Source: Candidatus Thiodiazotropha sp. LNASS1 (GTDB lineage: Bacteria > Pseudomonadota > Gammaproteobacteria > Chromatiales > Chromatiaceae). From it: DNA of 64,000 bases. The stretch lies in contig NZ_OZ156465.1 of assembly GCF_964212655.1 (NCBI RefSeq), positions 248,001 to 312,000 of the forward strand, given 5' to 3'. Each line of letters opens with the position of its first letter. Position 1 is the stretch's first letter. Shown in pieces: positions 28,099 through 37,588 of this stretch. The notes under the pieces were generated by a model. The model saw only the letters and a list, made by a program, of their open reading frames with translations. It was not told the origin of the DNA and did not search any database. The translations under genes and the position numbers were made by a program.

Positions 28099-28152
28099 CG
28101 CCCCGAAGGAAGTGCCCTTGGGGTGCGCCCCGAAGGAAGTGCCCTTGGGGTA
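28099..28152. repeat. Two tandem 27-bp palindromic units
   Basis: The unit CGCCCCGAAGGAAGTGCCCT... occurs twice with a 27-base period (28099-28125, 28126-28152), and each unit contains the arms CCCC-GAAGG and CC-TT-GGGG that can fold back. They lie between gspC and the convergent DUF971 gene. The rest of this 251-base gap shows no gene. Confidence 0.75.
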
Positions 28153-28275
28153 CGCCTGAAAAGCGCCACTCGGTGTTGCTCGTCGCTCATTTTGAATCAC
28201 CAAACCGCTCTTCTCGCAGCTTGATCGGCGTCTGTTTAGTTACCACAGCACCGATCGGGTTGGTGTTGACAGGCC

Positions 28276-28914
28276 CTACAGATCGGGTGTTGCGGGTGGT
28301 GTCGGACGATTGGGTATCAATGCAACCTCGTCGCCATCTTCAAGGCGGCTGAAAAACTCGGCAAACTGCTTGTTGATCGTAGGTCTCAAAAGCGATTCAT
28401 CGAAGACTTGAGCGACCTGATGCCGACGGTTTCTGAGTAATTTCAGTAGCTCAGAAATGGTTGTCACTGAAGGCGGCAATACCAGTTCTTCACTCTCTCT
28501 ACCCGTTTTATTAGCCAACCAAGAGAAATAGTAGAGCTTGATCTTGCGTTCTCCCTGACCGTTTTCCTGGCGTGTGTAGCCTATGGTTTCTAACGTTTTG
28601 AGATAGTTGTTCCAGTTTTTCTCTTGCTTGACACCCAACTGATAGAGCGTTTCCCAAGAGTAGATCCCGGTATCGTGTCCGTCATCGAAAATTAGGCGAA
28701 TCGCATACTGACCCTGAGGCTCGATTTTTGTAATGTTGACCGACTCCTTTCCTATGACGGGTGCGTCACTTGCTTTGACCTCCGCCGCTGTGGAGAAGAC
28801 ACGCAGATACTCGCAGGGCAGCTCAAAACTCATTCCATCGGAAAAGCGCAGGACCAGGAGGCGGGATTTTTGGTGCAAATTGATCTCAATGGGGGTTGGG
28901 CTCTCACTCGACAT
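28276..28914 (-). CDS. DUF971 domain fused to a MoaD/ThiS-like domain
   Basis: Residues about 8-110 resemble DUF971 (the GBBH-like N-terminal domain): LLVLRFSDGMSFELPCEYLR, then RLIFDDGHDTGIYSWETLY, as in proteins linked to iron-sulfur and molybdenum cofactor biology. Residues about 123-201 look like a MoaD/ThiS beta-grasp domain (KLYYFSWLANKTGRES ... LEDGDEVALIP), but the tail ends NRPTPPATPDL and lacks the diglycine needed for sulfur transfer. The function is therefore unclear. The stop codon overlaps the TAGGGCCTGT-type repeat. Confidence 0.75.
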   Translation of the reverse strand: MSSESPTPIEINLHQKSRLLVLRFSDGMSFELPCEYLRVFSTAAEVKASDAPVIGKESVNITKIEPQGQYAIRLIFDDGHDTGIYSWETLYQLGVKQEKNWNNYLKTLETIGYTRQENGQGERKIKLYYFSWLANKTGRESEELVLPPSVTTISELLKLLRNRRHQVAQVFDESLLRPTINKQFAEFFSRLEDGDEVALIPNRPTPPATPDL

Positions 28915-29003
28915 AATTCATGCAGGCCAACAAGGTTAGATAAGGGGCAAGGATGATGTCACACAAAGGCTTCCCGCTTCAACCTGGAATCTTTGATGGC
29001 TTA

Positions 29004-29852
29004 TCAGCGTCTGCCGCTCCCCCCGACCCTGAGAAGGGTGCGATCCATGGCGCGACTGCTGAGCAGTCGCCGTAGTAGTGCGAACAGATGGGTAGGAAAG
29101 GTGACGTGATAGCGCGGTTTGGGCCTGCTGCTTTCCAGGGCATGGATGACCTTTTTCAGCACCGCTTCCGCCGGTAGGGTAAAGGGAGCGGCAGGTCCTT
29201 GTTTTTCGAGACGATTTATCAAGGACTGGTAGTACTGCCGATGGACTGAATGGAGGCTGTCGATATGTTTTTGAAACATCCTGTGGGCATTTTCCCGAAA
29301 TTTGCTTTCGATCGGTCCCGGTTCGATCAGTGAGACGTGAATACCGCTTCCCACAAGCTCCAAGCGCAGCGTGTCGCTCAATCCCTCCAGGGCATATTTA
29401 CTGGACACGTAGGCCCCACGATAGGGCAGAGTGATAAAACCCAGAATGGAACTGTTCTGAATGATTCGCCCCGCTCCCTGTCTGCGCATTGTGGGTATGA
29501 TCCGGCAGGTCAGCTCATGCCAGCCGAACAGATTGGTTTCAAATTGTCGCCGCAACGCCTCGCGGCTCAGATCCTCAACCGCTCCGGGCTGACCGTATGC
29601 GCCATTGTTGAAGAGGCCATAGAGACGTCCGTCGGTTCTTTTTAACACCTGATCCACGGCCTGATCGATGGAACTGCTGTCATCGAGATCGAGCTGGAGT
29701 GATTCGAATCCCTGTCGCTGCAAATCCGCCACATCCTGCTCTTTGCGGGCACTGGCAAAGACACGAAAACCGCGGTTTTTCAGTCCAGCTGCGACGCAAT
29801 GTCCGATACCACTGGAACAGCCTGTTATGAGTACACTTTTTTCATTTGACAT
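29004..29852 (-). CDS. Short-chain dehydrogenase/reductase
   Basis: The 282-residue protein has the classical SDR cofactor motif TGCSSGIG near the start, NNGAYG, and the catalytic Ser-Tyr-Lys set (NSSILG, then YVSSKYALEGL). This fits an NAD(P)-dependent oxidoreductase of the SDR family; the substrate is unknown. The ATG at 29852 gives the standard N-terminus; an upstream ATG would add 22 poorly conserved residues. The 255 bases before motA contain no gene. Confidence 0.9.
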   Translation of the reverse strand: MSNEKSVLITGCSSGIGHCVAAGLKNRGFRVFASARKEQDVADLQRQGFESLQLDLDDSSSIDQAVDQVLKRTDGRLYGLFNNGAYGQPGAVEDLSREALRRQFETNLFGWHELTCRIIPTMRRQGAGRIIQNSSILGFITLPYRGAYVSSKYALEGLSDTLRLELVGSGIHVSLIEPGPIESKFRENAHRMFQKHIDSLHSVHRQYYQSLINRLEKQGPAAPFTLPAEAVLKKVIHALESSRPKPRYHVTFPTHLFALLRRLLSSRAMDRTLLRVGGSGRR

Positions 29853-30107
29853 ATGGGCGGTAATGTAAAATTTTTTGTAACAATTCTGCTCATGATAGCG
29901 TGGTTTGCAGCAATCCAATGCTGATTCAAACGACTTACGGAGTGAACGCCTAAGGGCCTTGAGGAATTAAAGTTTGCCAATTTCCTACCGCTAAAACAAA
30001 CAGATTGGAATCTTAGCGCAACGCCTGTGATCGACCCGGGACGGGTTGCTCTCAGCCAGCTTTTCAAAGATGCATAAATAAGCAACGGGGATTCGGAGAA
30101 CTAATAA

Positions 30108-30866
30108 GTGGATATTGCTACTCTGGTCGGCCTATTGGGTGGTTTCGGCATCATTATCGGGGCTATTGCTTCAGGTGGCGATGTGATGCTGTTTGTGAAT
30201 ATTCCCTCACTATTGATTGTTGGAGGGGGAACGTTCATGGTGACATTGATGCAGGTCTCCCTGGGTGACTTTCTCGGCTCCTTCAGTATCGGTATGAAGG
30301 CATTTTTCTACAAGACCGACGACCCTAAGAAACTCATCGAAGAGGCGGTTGAGCTGGCTGACATTGCACGGAAAAACGGATTACTGGCCTTGGAGGGGCA
30401 GGAGATCGGCAATCCTTTCCTCCAGCAAGGTATCGGTCTCTGTGTGGATGGACATGATCCGGCTTTGGTCAATAAGTTGTTGACCAAGGATATCGATCTG
30501 ACGATTCAGCGCCACGAGGTCGGCCAGACTATGTTCAAGAATATGGCAACCATGGCGCCGGCCATGGGAATGATCGGTACCCTGGTCGGTTTGGTGCAGA
30601 TGCTGGCGAACATGTCGGATCCGGCCAGTATCGGGCCCGCCATGGCAGTCGCCTTGCTGACAACACTCTATGGTGCCGTTATCGCGAATGCCTTCGCACA
30701 ACCCATTTCTGACAAACTTGCCCGGGCCAGTGCGATGGAGAAGACCAACAAGTCGCTGATCATGGAGACAATCTCTGGCATCCAGGAAGGCATGAATCCA
30801 CGGGTGCTGGAACAGCTTTTGAGCACCTATCTCCCAACCGGTAAGCGTCCGGTTCAGGAAACCTGA
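30108..30866 (+). CDS. pomA: Flagellar stator protein MotA/PomA
   Basis: This is the four-helix stator subunit that couples ion flow to flagellar rotation. The 252-residue length, the N-terminal DIATLVGLLGGFGIIIGAI and the conserved MATMAPAMGMIGTLVGLVQML fit the short PomA-type (sodium-associated) branch. A GTG start follows GGAGA. pomB begins four bases after the stop. Confidence 0.93.
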   Translation: MDIATLVGLLGGFGIIIGAIASGGDVMLFVNIPSLLIVGGGTFMVTLMQVSLGDFLGSFSIGMKAFFYKTDDPKKLIEEAVELADIARKNGLLALEGQEIGNPFLQQGIGLCVDGHDPALVNKLLTKDIDLTIQRHEVGQTMFKNMATMAPAMGMIGTLVGLVQMLANMSDPASIGPAMAVALLTTLYGAVIANAFAQPISDKLARASAMEKTNKSLIMETISGIQEGMNPRVLEQLLSTYLPTGKRPVQET

Positions 30867-30870
30867 CCAA

Positions 30871-31755
30871 ATGGCGGACGAATGCCCGAAATGCCCTGAC
30901 GGACTTCCTCCGTGGTTGGCGACCTTCGCCGATCTGATGTCATTGCTGATGTGTTTCTTCGTTTTGCTGCTCTCCTTCGCGGAGATCGATGCCGCACGTT
31001 TCAAGAAAATGGCCGAATCGATGAAGGATGCCTTTGGTGTCCAGCGTGAAATCCCGGTAATGGACGTCGTCAAGGGTACCAGCGTGGTCATGCAGGAATT
31101 CAGCCCGGGAAAGCCGGAACCGACGCCGATAGAAGAGCTCCGCCAGCAGACTACGGATGTGGAACAGGATTTTCTGCAGAGTGAGGATCAACGTAGCGAG
31201 GCTGAGGACCAACAGGATCTCGATATCGACATGGCAAAGGCCGCGATGCAGGCTCAGATTGAGGAAGAGGTCAAGGAGCAGGCAGAAGAGCTGCAGGAGA
31301 TGCTGGACGGCGAAATTTCGGAAGGATTGCTGGATGTGGAGACGGAGGATACAAAAATTATCATTCGCATCCAGGAAAAGGGTTCATTTCCATCGGGTCG
31401 GGCGACTCTCAACCCCGATTTCTTCGAAGTGATCTCAAAAATAACCGATGTTATAGCCAACACGCCTGGTAAGATCATTGTTGCCGGTCATACTGACAAC
31501 ATCCCGATTTCCACCCGGCGCTTTCGCTCGAATTGGGAGCTCTCGTCTGCCCGGGCGGTGACTGTGGTGCACGCCATGCTGAGTAATGCGGCCATTGATG
31601 AAGGTCGCTTTCTGATCCAGGGGTATGCCGATTCACAACCACTGGTTGTCAATGATACGAGTGAAAACAGGGCGACAAACAGACGTGTCGAGCTTGTGAT
31701 TCAGCGTGGTGAGGATGAGGATAGCGGTGAGGTGATCAAGGCCAGTGAACAATAG
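30871..31755 (+). CDS. pomB: Flagellar stator protein MotB/PomB
   Basis: The 294-residue partner of MotA has one membrane segment with the ion-binding Asp (D21 in LATFADLMSLLMCFFVLLLS), an acidic coiled linker, and a C-terminal OmpA-like peptidoglycan-binding domain (AGHTDNIPI ... NWELSSARA). The CPKCPDG start resembles PomB. It is followed after 26 bases by a PilZ protein, suggesting second-messenger control of motility. Confidence 0.93.
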   Translation: MADECPKCPDGLPPWLATFADLMSLLMCFFVLLLSFAEIDAARFKKMAESMKDAFGVQREIPVMDVVKGTSVVMQEFSPGKPEPTPIEELRQQTTDVEQDFLQSEDQRSEAEDQQDLDIDMAKAAMQAQIEEEVKEQAEELQEMLDGEISEGLLDVETEDTKIIIRIQEKGSFPSGRATLNPDFFEVISKITDVIANTPGKIIVAGHTDNIPISTRRFRSNWELSSARAVTVVHAMLSNAAIDEGRFLIQGYADSQPLVVNDTSENRATNRRVELVIQRGEDEDSGEVIKASEQ

Positions 31756-31781
31756 TGTAAGCTGGAGAGGAGTGCTGATAG

Positions 31782-32399
31782 ATGACGAAGAATGAGAAGG
31801 CAATGACACAGGATGAACGCAGAGAGTTCTTCCGCATCGATGATTCGATACAGGTCAGCTATCGTGTGATCACCCTGAATGAGTTACCTGAAAGCATCGA
31901 TGACAAAATGCAGGGGACAGACAGATTCACCGTAATGACCCGGCTACAGACCATCAGCCAGCACCTGTCCGCACCCCTGCACCGTATCGAGCAGCGGGAT
32001 CCTGATATAGCCGACTATCTCAAGGCGTTGGATGACAAGATCAATTTACTGGGACAAAGTTTCCTCGCACAGGAAAATGAGTTGCTGAATCGACCCTCCC
32101 ATTCGGTTAACCTGAGTGCCGGTGGCATTGCCATGGATATCACCGAGAAGTTGGAAGTGGGTGACCTGGTTGAGATAAAGCTGCTGCTGTTGCCCTCATT
32201 TACCGGTGTGGTGGCCTACGGCGAGGTGGTTGGCATCGAAGAGGCAATCGGTGGAGATGCGGCCTATCCCTTCCACACCAGGATAAATTTCACGCTCATC
32301 CGCAATAGTGATCAGGATGCCTTGATCCGCCACATCACAAGGCGCCAGGGTGAGATGCTGCGTCAACGTAGAGAACAGTTGGATCAGCAGAACGACTGA
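31782..32399 (+). CDS. PilZ-domain c-di-GMP-binding protein
   Basis: The 205-residue protein carries both PilZ signature elements: RREFFR near residue 13 (RxxxR) and NLSAGGIAMD near 110 (N-x-S-x-x-G). A helical insert lies between them. A strong GAGAGGAG precedes the ATG. Its position right after pomAB suggests it couples c-di-GMP to the stator, by analogy with flagellar brake proteins; this is inference. The next 247 bases hold no gene. Confidence 0.88.
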   Translation: MTKNEKAMTQDERREFFRIDDSIQVSYRVITLNELPESIDDKMQGTDRFTVMTRLQTISQHLSAPLHRIEQRDPDIADYLKALDDKINLLGQSFLAQENELLNRPSHSVNLSAGGIAMDITEKLEVGDLVEIKLLLLPSFTGVVAYGEVVGIEEAIGGDAAYPFHTRINFTLIRNSDQDALIRHITRRQGEMLRQRREQLDQQND

Positions 32400-32646
32400 T
32401 TCGCCGTTGCTGGCTGTGTATTGAGCATGACTTTGGGCGCTTTTCTGCCGCCCGTATCCACTCTCCGGCGTAAAACCGCAAAACAATCACTCGTGTGTGA
32501 GCTCGAGCAGAGACCGGTCCGACGGTATTGTCAGGTGGAATTTGGTCTTGAAATGTCGTTTATCACCCCCAATATGGTAGGATTCCCCGATTCAGCGGCG
32601 CTGATACCATCGATACCGCCGCAACCGAACGATTGAGGAACCTGTG

Positions 32647-32934
32647 ATGCCCATCTATGAATATCGTTGTGAGGCTTGTGATCATCAGCTGGAAGTCATC
32701 CAGAAAATGAGTGACCAAGCGCTTTCCGAATGTCCGGAATGTAAGTGTGATAGCCTCAAGAAGGTTATCTCTGCAGCCGCTTTCCATCTCAAGGGAAGCG
32801 GTTGGTATGAAACCGATTTCAAGAACGGGAGTAAGAAAAACGTCCATGATGGCGAAGGCAGTGAGAAGAAAGCTGCCAAGAGTGAAACCAAGCCGGCGGC
32901 CAGTTGCAGTGGCGGTTCCTGCGGGTGCCATTAA
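32647..32934 (+). CDS. FmdB-family zinc-ribbon protein
   Basis: The 95-residue protein opens MPIYEYRCEACDHQLEV and carries CxxC pairs (CEAC and CPEC) of the FmdB putative regulatory zinc ribbon, then GSGWYETDF and a Cys-rich end (SCSGGSCGCH). GAGGAA precedes the ATG; a GTG adjacent to it would add one residue. It is commonly found before DUF502 and aspS, as here; the role is unknown. Confidence 0.92.
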   Translation: MPIYEYRCEACDHQLEVIQKMSDQALSECPECKCDSLKKVISAAAFHLKGSGWYETDFKNGSKKNVHDGEGSEKKAAKSETKPAASCSGGSCGCH

Positions 32935-32953
32935 GCACCCGGTGGATAGTTAA

Positions 32954-33580
32954 ATGAGCTTCCTTCGCCGCTATCTGGTGGCCGGACTGTTGGTGTGGTT
33001 GCCCCTTGGGGCCACCTTTCTTGTCATCAATTTACTGGTCAGCTGGATGGACACCAGTCTATTACTGCTGCCTGAGGCCTATCGCCCCGATAATCTGTTA
33101 GGTTTCCATATTCCGGGACTGGGGGTTCTGCTCTCCCTGCTGATTCTGCTCCTTACCGGATTGGTGGCCGCCAATCTATTCGGGCGAAAAGTGGTAAGCA
33201 TGTGGGAGGGGCTGCTGGCCCGGATTCCATTGGTCAGATCGGTCTACTCCGCTGTCAAACAGATGGTCGAGACCATGTTTGCCGACAAAGGCAAATCGTT
33301 TCGTAAAGTGGTTTTGGTCGAGTTTCCCCGGCGTGGGCTCTGGACTCTGGCTTTTTTGACCAGCGAAGAGGGTGGGGCGGTGCAGCAGGCGACCGGCCGG
33401 GATGTGGTCAACGTCTATGTACCCACCACGCCAAACCCGACAGGCGGCTATTTTGTGCTGGTACCGAAAGAAGATATACGGGAATTGGATATGAGTGTCG
33501 ATGAGGGATTGAAGATGCTCCTCTCCATGGGTGCAGTCAATCCGGGTGATGGGCTTGCAGAGTCTGAGGTCAAGCCGTAA
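32954..33580 (+). CDS. DUF502 membrane protein
   Basis: The 208-residue protein has two N-terminal membrane segments (about 8-30 and 55-78) and the family segments RIPLVRSVYSAVKQMVET and VFVPTTPNPTGGY-like (VYVPTTPNPTGG). The family is widespread but uncharacterised. FmdB-DUF502-aspS-nudB is a conserved run. Confidence 0.92.
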   Translation: MSFLRRYLVAGLLVWLPLGATFLVINLLVSWMDTSLLLLPEAYRPDNLLGFHIPGLGVLLSLLILLLTGLVAANLFGRKVVSMWEGLLARIPLVRSVYSAVKQMVETMFADKGKSFRKVVLVEFPRRGLWTLAFLTSEEGGAVQQATGRDVVNVYVPTTPNPTGGYFVLVPKEDIRELDMSVDEGLKMLLSMGAVNPGDGLAESEVKP

Positions 33581-33639
33581 CATTCCCGCCTTTTAGCCGG
33601 TTGCCGGATTAATATCGCGGATTCTCACAGGAATATTCC

Positions 33640-35427
33640 ATGCGCAGTCACTATTGTGGACAGATCAACAGCTCTCATATCGACCAGGAAGTAGAACTTT
33701 GTGGTTGGGTACACCGAAGACGGGATCACGGTGGGGTCATATTTATCGATCTGCGGGATCGGGAAGGTCTTGTTCAGGTGGTCTACGATCCCGACCTGCC
33801 GGATGTTTTCAGTGTCGCCGAGCATGTGCGCAATGAATATGTGCTGCGCATCAAAGGACGTGTCAGGGCCAGGCCTGAAGGTACGGTCAATCCCGATCTG
33901 CCCACCGGCGAAATCGAGATCCTGGGGTTGGAGCTGGAAGTGCTGAATGGTGCCGAAACGCCGCCGTTCCAGCTCGATGAACATGAAAACGCCTCGGAAG
34001 AGATACGTCTGCGCTACCGTTACATCGATCTGCGTCGTCCCGAGATGCTGGAGAAGATCCGCACCAGGGCTCGGGTTACCCAGGTGTTGCGTCGCTTCCT
34101 GGATGATAGCGGATTTCTGGACATCGAAACACCGATGCTTACCAAAGCGACACCCGAAGGCGCACGTGATTATCTGGTCCCCAGCCGTACCCACCCCGGT
34201 TCCTTTTTTGCATTGCCTCAGTCACCGCAACTCTTCAAGCAGCTGCTGATGATGTCGGGAATGGATCGCTACTATCAGATCGTGCGCTGTTTTCGCGATG
34301 AGGATTTGCGTGCCGACCGGCAGCCGGAGTTTACCCAGCTCGATATAGAGACCTCTTTTCTAGATGAGGATGAAATCATCCAGCTCAATGAAGAGATGAT
34401 TCGTCAACTCTATAAAGAGATACTGGATGTGGATCTGCCGAATCCCTTTCCGCGCATGAGTTATGACGAGTCGATGGAGCGCTATGGATCGGATCGTCCC
34501 GACCTTCGTGTGCCCCTTGAGTTGGTGGATCTGCGGGATCTGATGAAAGAGGTCGAATTCAAGGTCTTTTCCGGTCCTGCGAAGGATCCCAAGGGCCGTG
34601 TGGCGGCCTTGAAGGTGCCCGGGGGCAGTTCCCTTAGCCGTAAAAAGATCGATGAATACACCAAGTTCGTGGCGATCTACGGCGCCAAGGGGCTGGCCTA
34701 TATCAAGGTCAATGAGATCGCCAAGGGTGTCGAGGGGTTGCAGTCGCCAATTCTCAAGTTCCTCCCGGATGAAGTCGCCCAAGCGATACTGCAACGTACC
34801 GCTGCCGAAGACGGTGACCTGATATTCTTTGGTGCCGACAAGCGTCATGTGGTGAACGAATCCTTGGGAGCCCTGCGGGTCAAGTTGGGGCATGACCTGG
34901 AACTGTTACAGGGTGAGTGGCAGCCACTCTGGGTGGTCGATTTCCCGATGTTCGAATGGGACGAGCAGCACGACCGCTGGACACCCTTGCACCACCCGTT
35001 TACCTCACCCAAGCTGGATCAGCTCGATGTGCTCGAGAGCAATCCCGGGGCCTGTAAATCTCGGGCCTACGACATGGTCATGAACGGTGTTGAGCTGGGT
35101 GGTGGTTCCATTCGTATCCACCAGCAGGAAGTACAGCAGAAGATCTTTGAGCTGTTGGAGATCAGCGAAGATGAGGCCGAAGAGAAGTTCGGCTTTCTGT
35201 TGACCGCCCTGCAATACGGCTGTCCACCCCACGGTGGTCTGGCCTTCGGTCTCGATCGTCTGGTCATGTTGCTGACCGACTCCGCCTCGATCAGGGAAGT
35301 GATGGCCTTCCCGAAGACCCAGACAGCGGCATGCCTGCTCACTGCCGCACCTTCGGAAGTGGGCGCCGATCAGTTGCGGGAACTCTCGATCCGGGTTAGA
35401 AAACCGGTTAGTGAAGAAAGCAAATAA
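33640..35427 (+). CDS. aspS: Aspartyl-tRNA synthetase
   Basis: AspS charges tRNA-Asp (and in many bacteria tRNA-Asn). The 595-residue bacterial-type protein has the N-terminal anticodon-binding OB fold ([15 protein letters not shown]), class II motif 2 ([18 protein letters not shown]) and motif 3 ([13 protein letters not shown]), with the GAD insertion between. Whether it is discriminating cannot be told here. nudB starts inside its last codons. Confidence 0.97.
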   Translation: MRSHYCGQINSSHIDQEVELCGWVHRRRDHGGVIFIDLRDREGLVQVVYDPDLPDVFSVAEHVRNEYVLRIKGRVRARPEGTVNPDLPTGEIEILGLELEVLNGAETPPFQLDEHENASEEIRLRYRYIDLRRPEMLEKIRTRARVTQVLRRFLDDSGFLDIETPMLTKATPEGARDYLVPSRTHPGSFFALPQSPQLFKQLLMMSGMDRYYQIVRCFRDEDLRADRQPEFTQLDIETSFLDEDEIIQLNEEMIRQLYKEILDVDLPNPFPRMSYDESMERYGSDRPDLRVPLELVDLRDLMKEVEFKVFSGPAKDPKGRVAALKVPGGSSLSRKKIDEYTKFVAIYGAKGLAYIKVNEIAKGVEGLQSPILKFLPDEVAQAILQRTAAEDGDLIFFGADKRHVVNESLGALRVKLGHDLELLQGEWQPLWVVDFPMFEWDEQHDRWTPLHHPFTSPKLDQLDVLESNPGACKSRAYDMVMNGVELGGGSIRIHQQEVQQKIFELLEISEDEAEEKFGFLLTALQYGCPPHGGLAFGLDRLVMLLTDSASIREVMAFPKTQTAACLLTAAPSEVGADQLRELSIRVRKPVSEESK

Positions 35428-35854
35428 ACGCCCCGAATCGGTCCTGGTTGTGGTCTATACCACAGCGGGTGACATATTGATGCTGCGTCGAACCCGCCCC
35501 GGGGATTTCTGGCAGTCAGTGACCGGTAGCCTGGAGTGGGGAGAATCCGCCGCCCAGGCTGCGCGTCGGGAACTCTATGAGGAGACCGGGATTATGGCCG
35601 GCGGGGCCTTGTTCGATCTTGCCTGTCAGGAGATCTTTCCCATCCTTCCCGCCTGGCGCTCACGCTATGCGGCAAACACCCACACCAATACCGAGCACTG
35701 GTTTGCGGTGATGTTGCCTTTCAGGCGGCAACCCAGGCTTCACCAGCAGGAACATGCTGAATATCGCTGGGTCTCCTATGCACAAGCCCTTCGCTTGGCG
35801 TCATCATGGACCAATCGGAAAGCGATTCGACATCTTTTCGGCGAAATCGCTTAA
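35411..35854 (+). CDS. nudB: Dihydroneopterin triphosphate diphosphatase
   Basis: The 147-residue Nudix hydrolase contains a full Nudix box ([20 protein letters not shown] plus TGI). The conserved place after aspS and the opening [12 protein letters not shown] fit NudB, which removes pyrophosphate from dihydroneopterin triphosphate in folate synthesis. The GTG start overlaps aspS by 17 bases. The gene's TAA is followed by GGCCTATCAACAC, a weak copy of the stop-codon repeat. Confidence 0.9.
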   Translation: MKKANKRPESVLVVVYTTAGDILMLRRTRPGDFWQSVTGSLEWGESAAQAARRELYEETGIMAGGALFDLACQEIFPILPAWRSRYAANTHTNTEHWFAVMLPFRRQPRLHQQEHAEYRWVSYAQALRLASSWTNRKAIRHLFGEIA

Positions 35855-35914
35855 GGCCTATCAACACTCTTCCCGCTGCCGGCTCTGGTATGCGGGGTGC
35901 AGTACCCCTCATGA

Positions 35915-36247
35915 CTACTGTTTCGCAAGCCATGCTGCGATTGCGCGCATCTCCTTTTCGCTGACGGCTGTCATGATGCCCTTCATAATATTCGATTGGC
36001 TGTTGCTGCGGCTGCCGTTCTTCATGTCACGCAATTGATTGTAGAGGTAACCTTCATTCTGTCCAGCGATCTTCGGATAGTATGGGTCCACAGGTGAGCG
36101 GCCATCAACACCGTGGCATCCCGCACATGCCTTGGCGAGGTAGAGGTTGGCACTGTCTATGTCATTGGTTTCGGCATATGCGCTGGATATCGGAATAGTT
36201 GCAATGAGACCGCAAAGATATAACGCAGTATAACTCGATTTATTCAT
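35915..36247 (-). CDS. Monoheme class I cytochrome c
   Basis: The 110-residue precursor has a signal peptide (1-25), one heme site CAGCH (41-45) and a C-terminal Met ligand region (KGIM or following). The segment YPKIAGQ...MKNGSRSN recalls cytochromes c4/c5-type. It acts as a small periplasmic electron carrier. The ATG at 36247 follows GGGAGG. Its closest visible relative is the gene at 37198, which shares the same core, so the two are paralogs. Confidence 0.92.
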   Translation of the reverse strand: MNKSSYTALYLCGLIATIPISSAYAETNDIDSANLYLAKACAGCHGVDGRSPVDPYYPKIAGQNEGYLYNQLRDMKNGSRSNSQSNIMKGIMTAVSEKEMRAIAAWLAKQ

Positions 36248-36290
36248 CTTTATGACCTCCCGGCCTGGAATATTGTATGAAGGTATTCGT

Positions 36291-36662
36291 TCATTCGAAT
36301 TCAGTTTCATCATTCTGAAACATCCTTGCCACTTCAAAGCGCAAACGCTTCTCGATGCCGATCCCCTGCCAGCCGTCAACACTGTTCAATGCCGCCAACG
36401 CCAGTGGTAACCCTTCATTATTACGGATCAGCAGGGTTTCGGTGGAGCCGTCCGATATTTGACTGATGATTTGTCTTCCATAGATATCCTGGTAGTCGAT
36501 CGTTCCTTCCGAGTCCCAAAGATCGCTTTGCTCATTGTCCAGGGTCACCACTGCGAGTGGTCGTCCATCCATTGACCTGATAAATTGATGGATCTCATCG
36601 ATGGTGCGTTGTCTGGATTCCTCTATAGGATCTTCGCTAAACTTCAGTGAGTATTCGGACAT
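36291..36662 (-). CDS. Hypothetical protein, 123 residues
   Basis: I do not recognise this acidic, soluble protein. It has no signal peptide, membrane segment or Cys. An AAGGAT precedes its ATG. It sits between the two sister cytochromes and is divergent from another unknown gene 38 bases away. The strand and spacing allow co-transcription with the cytochrome at 35915. Confidence 0.7.
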   Translation of the reverse strand: MSEYSLKFSEDPIEESRQRTIDEIHQFIRSMDGRPLAVVTLDNEQSDLWDSEGTIDYQDIYGRQIISQISDGSTETLLIRNNEGLPLALAALNSVDGWQGIGIEKRLRFEVARMFQNDETEFE

Positions 36663-36700
36663 AGGCTATCCTTGGTTATCACAGCAAATATATTATTGTC

Positions 36701-37159
36701 ATGGCGCAACAAACACCCAAGGTTAAAAAAAGAGCGGGAAAGGTTATTCACAGTGCGGTTTCGCAGCATGCCCTTGAAAAGGCGAAAGAGATACGAACCC
36801 GTTACGGTGACGAAATCGATTATCGGACGGTGCTCAACATGCTCGAAGATAGAAAATCGGTTCGCTATCCTGTGAAGATCAGGTTTGTATCGGAAGGTAT
36901 CGAACCCGGCATGTTCGCAAAAACAGAGCCTGTTTCTGATAATCCTGAGGATGGCTACACCATCTTGTTGCACAGTTATTACAAAAATCGACACGACGAT
37001 ATACCCGCGCTCATTCTCTATCAATTGGTGCTGGTTAACTATGGCGATCTTGCCACTGCAAACGATGCAGAAATATTCGGTGCCACCGTGCTTGGTATGG
37101 ATCGCGATGCCTATTACAAACAGATCGCCTCTCTGGTTGATGCGGCCTGGGGTTGCTGA
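36701..37159 (+). CDS. Hypothetical protein, 152 residues
   Basis: An unrecognised soluble protein with a basic N-terminus (KVKKRAGKVIH) and a mixed alpha/beta body. It has no signal peptide or heme site. It is the only plus-strand gene between nudB and yjbQ and lies within a cytochrome cluster, so a role connected with that cluster is possible but unsupported by motifs. Confidence 0.65.
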   Translation: MAQQTPKVKKRAGKVIHSAVSQHALEKAKEIRTRYGDEIDYRTVLNMLEDRKSVRYPVKIRFVSEGIEPGMFAKTEPVSDNPEDGYTILLHSYYKNRHDDIPALILYQLVLVNYGDLATANDAEIFGATVLGMDRDAYYKQIASLVDAAWGC

Positions 37160-37197
37160 CCACATCGATCTGCCCCCTTTGAATTCAGCAAACAAGG

Positions 37198-37524
37198 TTA
37201 TTCGGGAAGCTTCGCGAGCCATTCTGCCAGTACAGACATCTCCTCATCACTGATCAGGTGCATTACATTTTTCATGGCCATTGAGTGGGCATTCGATCGC
37301 GATCCGTTTTTTATATCTTTCATCTGTGTCAAAAGATACTGTTGTGGTTGCCCGGCTAATTTAGGATATTCATCCATCACCGGCTCTTTGCCGTTTACGC
37401 CGTGGCATGCGATACAAGTACGTTCATGGTAGAGAGCAGGCGCATCCAATGCCTGTGCCGCAAAAGGCGTCAGGGCGATGGCGAGGATGCCGATGTAAGT
37501 GATCAATCTGTTATGAATTGTCAT
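37198..37524 (-). CDS. Monoheme class I cytochrome c
   Basis: The 108-residue precursor has a signal peptide ending near FAAQA, heme site CIACH (37-41), and the core YPKLAGQ...KNGSRSN shared with the cytochrome at 35915. The ATG at 37524 starts the signal peptide. It may be the last gene of the minus-strand run that begins at 41995, and could carry electrons to or from the tetraheme subunit. Confidence 0.9.
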   Translation of the reverse strand: MTIHNRLITYIGILAIALTPFAAQALDAPALYHERTCIACHGVNGKEPVMDEYPKLAGQPQQYLLTQMKDIKNGSRSNAHSMAMKNVMHLISDEEMSVLAEWLAKLPE

Positions 37525-37588
37525 AATGTCATTACCCAAGAAGAAACTGCGCATGTGTCAGTGACCGATTGTGGATGAGACCCCTCCG

